Assembly (NCBI GenBank): GCA_937901455.1
Contig: CALDIA010000083.1
Location: 1-24,885, forward strand
Origin: an uncultured Bacteroidales bacterium
Lineage (GTDB): Bacteria; Bacteroidota; Bacteroidia; Bacteroidales; WCHB1-69
DNA: 24,885 nucleotides
Direction: 5' to 3'
Shown: positions 15,712 through 22,032 of the stretch, piece after piece
How positions within the stretch are numbered: position 1 is the stretch's first letter
Layout: the number at the start of each line of letters is the position of its first letter
The notes under the pieces: model-generated
Seen by the model: only the letters and a program-made list of their open reading frames with translations
The model's database searches: none
Told to the model about the DNA's origin: nothing
Position numbers and translations under genes: made by a program

Positions 15712-15715
15712 AAAA

Positions 15716-15743
15716 AAAACGGACATCTCAGGATGTCCGTTTT
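15716..15743 (-). terminator. Strong intrinsic terminator of the por (type IX) cluster
   Basis: A perfect 12-bp stem AAAACGGACATC / GATGTCCGTTTT with the 4-base loop TCAG in plus-strand order. On the minus strand it is followed by a T9 run (15719-15711). It lies 29 nt after the porN stop, so it closes the cluster. The T run on the plus strand side is short, so termination is mainly in the minus direction. Confidence 0.92.
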
Positions 15744-15772
15744 ATGAAAATTATGAAAAAGTCTGATGAACA

Positions 15773-16717
15773 TTAAAACTCCCAAAGGTCGCTCTCCATG
15801 GTACGAAGTCTGTCGGTGATCTTTTCAGACTCGAGACGCTGGTCGCGGGAATTGGCAATGTAATCGGCAATCTCACGATCATAGCGGTTTGCCTCTTTGT
15901 AGATAAAGCTGGAGAATTCGCGCTTCCATGTCAAGAGATCATCGAAAGAAAGGCGTTGGGCATTATTCTTCACATTGAAGACCTCCTGTTTTGCCAGATA
16001 AGGTCTCAATTCAGGATAATAGATATAGCCAATACGTCTCTTAGTCGGTTTGCCTTCCACTTGCTCTTCATCTTGATCCTGGTCATCGTCAAAGATGTTG
16101 GTAGAAGTATTCGGGCGCACATATTCCAGAATCGGTTCCAATGTAATAATCTCATACTTCAACGTAGAGGTTTGTTTGTCAAAATACCATACCTCTTTAA
16201 TGTTGTAAGAGACAATCTGTTTCGGCTCGAACTGGATATAAACATCCTTTGTTCCTATCTCTTCACCCGTTTCAAGATCAATATCAGGAATACTATAAGA
16301 AACGGAAAGGGTGCTGGCTATATCCTCTCGAGGAGTTGGCATAAGGCACATATCATCCGTATAAACAGGGAGGGTGCCCTCCGATTTTTCAGGATTAGTC
16401 ATATCCACCGCATCAAAGATTGTCTGGGCTAAACTTTTCCAAGTTCCTCTAACTTCCGTTGGGAAGTAGAGCACGTGGTTGACCTTCTCACGCAAATCAA
16501 TTGTCCTCCAAATCGTGTAATAATACATCACATCGGCTTGGCGAATTGGTGCATAGGCAACCGGATCGGAGAAGTCGCCCACATCCATCTGTTCCCAACG
16601 ATACTCTGCGGGAGCACGATTGATAGGCTGATTCAGGGTACTACCGTCCTCATCCTCCTGGGCAAAGGCGAAAGATACAGCAAAGATACCTAACAACAAA
16701 AAACTTAACTTTTTCAT
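15773..16717 (-). CDS. porN: Type IX secretion protein PorN/GldN
   Basis: A 314-residue exported protein with a signal peptide ending FAFAQ at residue 20. PorN/GldN is a periplasmic component that, with the lipoprotein PorK, forms the large ring under the outer membrane and contacts PorM. Family features are the early RAPAEYRWEQMDVGDF, MYYYTIWRTIDLREKVNHV (64-82), IKEVWYFDKQTS and RIGYIYYPELRPYL, and a C-terminal stretch WKREFSSFIYKEANRYDR. An acidic insert DDDQDQDEEQVEG sits at about 214-226. The gene is last in the cluster, 18 nt after porM and 29 nt before the terminator stem. The position and sequence agree; gldN is the name used in gliding species. Confidence 0.93.
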   Translation of the reverse strand: MKKLSFLLLGIFAVSFAFAQEDEDGSTLNQPINRAPAEYRWEQMDVGDFSDPVAYAPIRQADVMYYYTIWRTIDLREKVNHVLYFPTEVRGTWKSLAQTIFDAVDMTNPEKSEGTLPVYTDDMCLMPTPREDIASTLSVSYSIPDIDLETGEEIGTKDVYIQFEPKQIVSYNIKEVWYFDKQTSTLKYEIITLEPILEYVRPNTSTNIFDDDQDQDEEQVEGKPTKRRIGYIYYPELRPYLAKQEVFNVKNNAQRLSFDDLLTWKREFSSFIYKEANRYDREIADYIANSRDQRLESEKITDRLRTMESDLWEF

Positions 16718-16735
16718 AATTATATTTATTTAGAA

Positions 16736-18385
16736 TTATCTTATACGAACAGAGAACCCATCCAGGGTACGTGTGCCAGCAGCGGAAGAGACCTTGATGT
16801 TCTCAAAATAGATCACAGTGTTAGAAGGTGCCTTTGAAATTTTAGCCTTAACTGCCTCCGACAAAGCTCCTCCTTGACAGGAAATAGCAGGGTCTTCCAT
16901 ACCTTTGCTCACGAAAATTACTTGATAGGAGTTCACAGTCCATTTTAAATCATAAACAAAATCTTCGTTCATGACCGCACGAATCACTGGATTGGCGGTC
17001 AACTCAGACTTGGCGCGCTTGCCGCCACGAATGTTGGCACCCAGCACGGCACGAGGATCTGGCACCTTCTTGACACGGAACTCGGTAGAGCCAAGCGTCT
17101 TGGAAGATTCACCCAGCTTTGCCGAAACAGAGGCTGTAACGGTCCGCCCGATCAAGGAAGCAGGTACAGTAACATTAAACTTGCCAGCACCTTGGGAAGA
17201 TACAGAACAGCCAGGGAAGGAAACAGACAGTTTACCGGGATCCACCGGAGCAGATACGGAACAAGGGTTCTCAATACCGGCATATAACACATTCATCTTA
17301 TCAGCAGCGATAGTAGCTGAAGGCTTCAACACGGAGTATTTATCCTTGAAACCATAGTATTTGGCTTGGCCTGTTGGATCCTTAATCATAATCAGACCGG
17401 CATATTTCTGCTCACCAATAGAACCAGCGGGGAGTTTCAACTTCACAAGACCGTTCTCGCCCTCCAACTTGGTGGCTCCACCAAGACCTTCTTCGGTTAA
17501 AGTATCCACACCCATTTTGTACCAAACCTGAGGAGTGGACTTAGAGTCGTAGGCAGCCACAATCACATCAGCCTCGTAACTGTCTCCTTGGAATACCATC
17601 TGTGATTTAGGAATAGCACGCCCCTGTACTTGGTCGAATTTGAAGTCATCAGCGCTGATAGACTCCTTCAAGTAGGTCAGCATGGCAGACTCAGCATTTC
17701 TGACTTCGCCAATTTCCTTGTTCAATAAGGTAACAGCAGCAGCAGAAATGATATGGTCAAAATTATGCACTTCCCAGTTCACATTTTCACCAGTCAACGA
17801 CTTGACCTGTTTCTCAACATCCAAACCGATAATTTCGGACATACGTTTCTGGTCTTCCTTCTTGACGAGTTTCAGAAGATTCTTCTTGTACTCAATAATC
17901 TTATTTTTCAACTGCACTGCACGTTGAGGATCTTGTTTTGTATCTTCGAGCATGAAGTATGTAGGCTTGTCAAAGTTTTCCTTGGCGGTGATTGTTGCAA
18001 CTGTCTTTGGGACTTTCTGTGTCTTGCCATTATTATCCTTGACTTCAACAAGAGTGTCACCATCTACATACATGATGAGATCACGAGTAAGTTGTTCAAT
18101 GTAGTTGACCATATCATTGGTCTCCTTGCGTACTTTCTGTGCATTTGTATAAGCATCGTGAATCTTAGCTTCACCCAAAATAGTTTTCTGATTTTCAAAC
18201 CAAGTATAATCAGCGGCGTTCTGGCGTGTAGCGTTGCGTGTAGAAGTAACCAAAGTATCATCTACGACGATGAATGCATTCAAAATATCAGCTGATACAT
18301 TCAATGCCAACATTGCCGTATAAACCAGATACATCATCTGAATCATTTTCTGTCTCGGGGTCTCCGGACAATTTGTTGCACCCAT
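16736..18385 (-). CDS. porM: Type IX secretion motor protein PorM/GldM
   Basis: A 549-residue inner-membrane protein. The N-terminus carries the family motif TPRQKMIQMMYLVYTAMLAL (9-28), which is the single membrane helix packed inside the PorL ring, and is followed by NVSADILNAF. The rest is a long periplasmic shaft: a helical region to about 230 and then beta domains, including VLYAGIENPCSVSAP and a final section ending TLDGFSVRIR. PorM dimers carry the torque from the PorL motor to the PorK/PorN ring. The length is slightly above the roughly 515 residues of well-studied members. The gene lies 51 nt after porL and 18 nt before porN. Confidence 0.95.
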   Translation of the reverse strand: MGATNCPETPRQKMIQMMYLVYTAMLALNVSADILNAFIVVDDTLVTSTRNATRQNAADYTWFENQKTILGEAKIHDAYTNAQKVRKETNDMVNYIEQLTRDLIMYVDGDTLVEVKDNNGKTQKVPKTVATITAKENFDKPTYFMLEDTKQDPQRAVQLKNKIIEYKKNLLKLVKKEDQKRMSEIIGLDVEKQVKSLTGENVNWEVHNFDHIISAAAVTLLNKEIGEVRNAESAMLTYLKESISADDFKFDQVQGRAIPKSQMVFQGDSYEADVIVAAYDSKSTPQVWYKMGVDTLTEEGLGGATKLEGENGLVKLKLPAGSIGEQKYAGLIMIKDPTGQAKYYGFKDKYSVLKPSATIAADKMNVLYAGIENPCSVSAPVDPGKLSVSFPGCSVSSQGAGKFNVTVPASLIGRTVTASVSAKLGESSKTLGSTEFRVKKVPDPRAVLGANIRGGKRAKSELTANPVIRAVMNEDFVYDLKWTVNSYQVIFVSKGMEDPAISCQGGALSEAVKAKISKAPSNTVIYFENIKVSSAAGTRTLDGFSVRIR

Positions 18386-18402
18386 ATTTAAAATAAAATA
18401 AG

Positions 18403-18413
18403 TTTAGTGAATA
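18403..18413 (-). repeat. Leader motif TATTCACTAAA (copy 2 of 3)
   Basis: On the minus strand this 11-mer ends 17 nt before the porM ATG and is identical to part of the motif before the cargo gene at 8015-8005. Confidence 0.3.
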
Positions 18414-18436
18414 AATGATTTTAGTGTTGAGCAGGA

Positions 18437-19153
18437 TTATTTATTAGGGTTTTGGCCCATAGCAGCAAGCATATTGCCATAAACCTTGCTCAAAGCAGCG
18501 ATGTTGTTGGTTAACTTATCCATTTCAGACTTATAGTTGGTCGTCTGTTCATAGGCTGCGGCCATCTGGTTGACAGCTGTAGTAGCTTTCTTGAGGCTCT
18601 CTACATATGCAGTGGAAGCGGAAGCGTCCGTTTCTAAGGAGCTGGCGATCTTGTCATATTTCAACGTCATATTGCGAACAGACTCAGCAGCTTTTGTCAA
18701 GTTGCTGACAAAAGTGTCGGAGGCAACCGTAGCGTCAGACATACCTGCCAGTTTCTTGGCATTATCGCCCAAATTGCGCATACCGGAAGCTAAGCTTTCG
18801 ATCAAATCGGGACCAATCTTGGCCTCTTCCAACATTTTGTCAAGTTGTTGGGTAGGAGTTTCGGCGGAAAGTTGTTTTTTCTTATCTCTCTTGGAAGGCT
18901 CTACCTCCTCGCCGGTAGCGAGTTCCGGATAGACCAAAGCCCAATTGAATTCCATGTGAGGCGGCTCAAAAGCTGAAAGGAAGAAGATTACAGATTCGGT
19001 AAACATACCCACCATCAACATGATGTTTGCACCAGGCCAGTGTAAGATTTTAAACAAAGCACCCACAATTACCACGGCGGCACCCCAACCGTACAACTTT
19101 GCCATAAAGTTCTTGTAACCGTTTGATCTAACTAATCTGTCAATAAAATTCAT
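18437..19153 (-). CDS. porL: Type IX secretion motor protein PorL/GldL
   Basis: A 238-residue inner-membrane protein with two membrane helices at about 20-38 and 44-60, followed by a cytoplasmic domain rich in helices and Ala/Ser. The motif YGWGAAVVIVGALFKILHWP (21-40) is the family signature. K35 in the first helix and E53 in GMFTESVIF of the second correspond to the charged pair known from GldL to be important for proton-driven rotation. FEPPHMEFNWALVYPEL follows the second helix as in other members. The length is between GldL of Flavobacterium (about 215) and PorL of P. gingivalis (about 309). It starts 17 nt after the porK stop. Confidence 0.95.
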   Translation of the reverse strand: MNFIDRLVRSNGYKNFMAKLYGWGAAVVIVGALFKILHWPGANIMLMVGMFTESVIFFLSAFEPPHMEFNWALVYPELATGEEVEPSKRDKKKQLSAETPTQQLDKMLEEAKIGPDLIESLASGMRNLGDNAKKLAGMSDATVASDTFVSNLTKAAESVRNMTLKYDKIASSLETDASASTAYVESLKKATTAVNQMAAAYEQTTNYKSEMDKLTNNIAALSKVYGNMLAAMGQNPNK

Positions 19154-19170
19154 TGGTTAAAAATTTAAAG

Positions 19171-20631
19171 TTAATGATTTAAGTGAATAATAAATAAATT
19201 CTTATAAACGTGAGAAGCGCTTCTGCTACTATTGTCGCCTCTCTGACGGCCCATGAACGACTGTACATTACGGAAGCCCACATAAGACTTGCAAGTATCC
19301 TGATATTCGAATGTACGGGCATACACTGTTGTGTAATAGCTGACATCCTTCCATGAGCCACCGCGGATGACTTTACGCTTCTTGGCCGGAGAGTCGTCCT
19401 TCTTGGCATAATAAACATAGACAGGGTTCAAGTCATGACTGAAGTTGGTAGCGGACTTGTCGAAAGCGTCCTCACACCATTCTGCCACATTGCCGCTCAT
19501 ATCGAAAAGGCCCCAATCGTTAGGATGATAGTGAGCCACAATGCTCGGATACATATTGTCATCGGCAATATAGTTACCTCTTTGAGGTTTGAAGTTGCTC
19601 AAGAAACAGCCATTCTGGTTAGAGGTATAGATACCGCCCCATGGGTAGGTGGCAAGATCGTTACCGCCTCTGGCAGCCCATTCCCATTCAGCCTCAGTGG
19701 GAAGTCTAAACTCTTGCTCGTTGGCGTATTCCTTTCCTGCAAGCCATGCCATGCGCAAGTGCGTTCTCCAATAAGAGAAAGCCTTTGCCTGTTGCCAGCT
19801 AACACCCACTACAGGGTAGTTGTCGAATTGGGGGTTAGAAAAATAGTTCAACAGCATGGGTTCATTGTAGGAATAGACAAAGTCATGGGCCCAGCACAAG
19901 GTGTCAGGGTAAATATTCACCACCTCGTGACGGATAAAACGTTGGTAGCCGTTGCCCGTGCTGCTGGGACGATTGGCGTAGAGACCGCCATGGTCAACAC
20001 CATCCTTTTCAAACTCCTTGGTAGCCGCACCAAACTGATCGGGATCCTTGGAATCGCGGAAATTGCGATAATCGTACCACCAATACTCATAATTGTACAT
20101 GGAGACATTGGTTGCGTTAGGACGATAATGGTAATAACGGGTGTTCACTTTGTTGAACAAGGGGCTGAGGGCCGCTTGCACCTCCTCATTGTCGGAATCC
20201 CATGGAATCTCCTCTTTCCAATTGATGAGTTTCGGTTCAATCAATTCACCCTCGTTCTCACCTTTCTTATACTTCTGATAGTGGCCGTATTTCTCCTCAT
20301 CGGTTATTTCGGCATCACCTAATAGCACATGGGCGATAGAGTCGCGAACCCAATATACAAACTGACGATACTCGTTGTTGGTGATTTCTGTCTCATCCAT
20401 CCAGAATGCAGCCACTGTTACATTCTTCGACTGCTGGGTTAAGGCGAAAGGCACATCCTCATCGCCACCGCCCATCACATAGTGACCAGCCGGAATATAG
20501 ACCATGCCATAAGGTTCAAGATCCAAAAAGTCGGGGCGGTCCTTAACGCCTACCAGCTGGCCGTCACCGCCGTTCTTACAGGATGTCAGCACAACCAACA
20601 TCGCTGCAAATAGAATAATTACCCTTTTCAT
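19171..20631 (-). CDS. porK: Type IX secretion lipoprotein PorK/GldK
   Basis: A 486-residue outer-membrane lipoprotein with lipobox LTSC at 15-18. It has the formylglycine-generating-enzyme fold of PorK/GldK: YIPAGHYVMGGGDED (45-59), WMDETEITNNEYRQF (77-91), GVSWQQAKAFSYWR (276-289), LPTEAEWEWAARGG (310-323), GLFDMSGNVAEWCED (374-388), VIRGGSWKD (421-429) and VGFRNV (451-456). In this family the fold is structural and forms the ring with PorN; it is not expected to act as a sulfatase-modifying enzyme. A short polar tail follows the fold (460-486). It lies 53 nt after porP and 17 nt before porL. Confidence 0.95.
   Translation of the reverse strand: MKRVIILFAAMLVVLTSCKNGGDGQLVGVKDRPDFLDLEPYGMVYIPAGHYVMGGGDEDVPFALTQQSKNVTVAAFWMDETEITNNEYRQFVYWVRDSIAHVLLGDAEITDEEKYGHYQKYKKGENEGELIEPKLINWKEEIPWDSDNEEVQAALSPLFNKVNTRYYHYRPNATNVSMYNYEYWWYDYRNFRDSKDPDQFGAATKEFEKDGVDHGGLYANRPSSTGNGYQRFIRHEVVNIYPDTLCWAHDFVYSYNEPMLLNYFSNPQFDNYPVVGVSWQQAKAFSYWRTHLRMAWLAGKEYANEQEFRLPTEAEWEWAARGGNDLATYPWGGIYTSNQNGCFLSNFKPQRGNYIADDNMYPSIVAHYHPNDWGLFDMSGNVAEWCEDAFDKSATNFSHDLNPVYVYYAKKDDSPAKKRKVIRGGSWKDVSYYTTVYARTFEYQDTCKSYVGFRNVQSFMGRQRGDNSSRSASHVYKNLFIIHLNH
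19174..19189 (-). repeat. Leader motif TATTCACTTAAATCAT (copy 3 of 3)
   Basis: On the minus strand it overlaps the last codons of porK and ends 20 nt before the porL ATG. It differs from the copy before the cargo gene (8015-8000) at two of 16 positions. Part of the match is coding sequence (HSLKSL-frame region of porK), which lowers its weight. Confidence 0.25.
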
Positions 20632-20684
20632 ATTCGATTAAATTTATATTTTCTTCAACGTGATTTTTTAGGCAAATATTGTGC

Positions 20685-21731
20685 TTAATATCTATTTTTA
20701 TAAATGTATCTTGTATTACCATAGCCCGAGAATATCTCCGGTTTGTAGATATCGAAACAGTAACGGATCATCACTTCTATATCGCCAAAGCCTCTGTTAG
20801 GTCGGTATCCGAGCACATTGGTGGTAAATCCGTAGGAGATACCGGCATCCAAACCTTTGAGATAAACATTGGAAGAATTGAAAAACGGGCGGGCACCGAA
20901 AAATACTGAAACGGCATCTTGGAAACGATATCCCAGACCTCCCCAAAAGACACCATTGTAACGGGCCATAGCCAGAACGTCCACTTGGAACTTTTTGAAA
21001 TCGGTCTTCACCATCGCTTGAGGCATCAGCTCCCAGTTCGGGTTCGCGGGAATCACCCATGTATATCCGCCATGTATGTACAATTGAGGATTGCGGGAGG
21101 CACCATGATCTCCAGAAATACGAAACTTCTGGTTTTTGTCAAAGGCACTGACCAACTTGGTAACACCCACACCAGCATACCACTGGTCGGACTTGTATAA
21201 AACACCCAAGTTGAAATCCAAATCCATCGTGGATTCGCTCAACTGGTCAATCGTGGGGTCTCCTTCCTGCAAAGGACGGTACTTGTCTGCATCAATAGCC
21301 TGATTGAAAAGCGCCACCTGGGCACCAATGCCAAGGTGACCTCCTCCAATACGCAACTTATATGCATAACCCAACTTCACATCTATATTTTGGTAATAAC
21401 CAATTCTGTCACTCACTAATGATACACCAAAAGAACCATGTAACTTCTTGAGATACGACTCAATATTAAGCATGAAATCCTGTGGTGCTGTCTTGTCCTT
21501 CTGCTCCACCCCTGAATCGTTATAGTACACATCATTCCAGGCCGTATATTTGCTCCCATAGAAGGCGGTAAAACAGAGCGTATTATTCTGTTCCCCTATA
21601 CCTCCGGCATTATAATAGGAAGTCGCCCACGGAAAAAGTGTAAATTGCACATCATCTTGCGCGTAACTTTTCGTAGCAAAAAACATTGTCACCAATGCCA
21701 AAATTCCAACTTTTATGATACGAACATTCAT
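20685..21731 (-). CDS. porP: Type IX secretion membrane protein PorP/SprF family
   Basis: A 348-residue outer-membrane beta-barrel with a signal peptide cleaved after KSYA (24). The mature start DDVQFTLFPWATSYYNAGGIG matches the PorP/SprF family pattern of an early 'Q-F-x-x-F-x-N-P/A' and 'YNAG' segment. Alternating strands follow, e.g. SFGVSLVSDRIGYYQNIDV and KLGYAYKLRIGGGHLGIGAQ, and the end is FDIYKPEIFSGYGNTRYIYK. PorP is the outer-membrane partner of PorK-PorN and is thought to link the ring to other outer-membrane components. It is first in the cluster, as I recall for P. gingivalis, with a leader of about 145 nt and a -7 box at 21884-21891. Confidence 0.92.
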   Translation of the reverse strand: MNVRIIKVGILALVTMFFATKSYAQDDVQFTLFPWATSYYNAGGIGEQNNTLCFTAFYGSKYTAWNDVYYNDSGVEQKDKTAPQDFMLNIESYLKKLHGSFGVSLVSDRIGYYQNIDVKLGYAYKLRIGGGHLGIGAQVALFNQAIDADKYRPLQEGDPTIDQLSESTMDLDFNLGVLYKSDQWYAGVGVTKLVSAFDKNQKFRISGDHGASRNPQLYIHGGYTWVIPANPNWELMPQAMVKTDFKKFQVDVLAMARYNGVFWGGLGYRFQDAVSVFFGARPFFNSSNVYLKGLDAGISYGFTTNVLGYRPNRGFGDIEVMIRYCFDIYKPEIFSGYGNTRYIYKNRY

Positions 21732-21883
21732 TACATAGTTCTTTTAGTTCATAATACATCTACCTAATTATGAGTGTATTATATAGACTTTTCGGTTGTC
21801 TTCCAACTTCCCAAGGAATAGTATTATACTTCAAATCCCCAAAAAAGTTACACATTACAACTCACATTTAGAATTTTAAGCGC

Positions 21884-21912
21884 CAAAAATACAACATTTT
21901 TTTTTGATTCAA
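21884..21912 (-). promoter_or_regulatory. porP: Candidate promoter of the porPKLMN cluster
   Basis: On the minus strand TTG (21912-21910) is followed after 18 nt by TATTTTTG (21891-21884), matching the Bacteroidota -33/-7 pattern apart from the incomplete -33. The transcript would start near 21878 and have a leader of about 145 nt before the porP ATG. Confidence 0.55.
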
Positions 21913-21992
21913 CCATTTTTGAAAAAAAAAATGACATTTATGTTTAAACACCTAAAATAACACTGTATTTCAATACGTTATGAAAAAATATC

Positions 21993-22023
21993 AACAGATA
22001 GAATATTATTTGACCAATCTGTT
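21993..22023 (-). terminator. Possible terminator of the large barrel gene
   Basis: On the minus strand, 9 nt after the stop, AACAGAT (22023-22017) pairs with ATCTGTT (21999-21993) across a 17-nt loop, followed by GATATTTTTT. The stem is AT-rich and short, so the call is tentative. Confidence 0.4.
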
Positions 22024-22032
22024 TGGGTTTGC

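Larger units (their letters stand above)
21732..22032. other. Intergenic region upstream of porP
   Basis: About 300 AT-rich bases without a gene. On the minus strand it holds, in order, the possible terminator of the large barrel gene (22023-21993), a palindrome TGTTTAAACA (21941-21950), a weak AT hairpin, a T-rich tract, the porP -7 box and a leader of about 145 nt. I see no recognisable riboswitch or small gene in the leader. Confidence 0.7.

Noticed and set aside
19435..20322. A 295-codon open frame on the plus strand.
   Set aside because: It is antisense to porK, which carries all its family motifs; the frame has no recognisable protein features.
19171..20631. Formylglycine-generating (sulfatase-modifying) enzyme activity for the FGE-fold protein.
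   Set aside because: The lipobox and position between porP and porL identify it as PorK/GldK, where the fold is structural.
21941..21950. Palindrome TGTTTAAACA upstream of porP.
   Set aside because: Short A/T-rich palindromes are common in such intergenic DNA and this one lies upstream of the promoter without a second copy.
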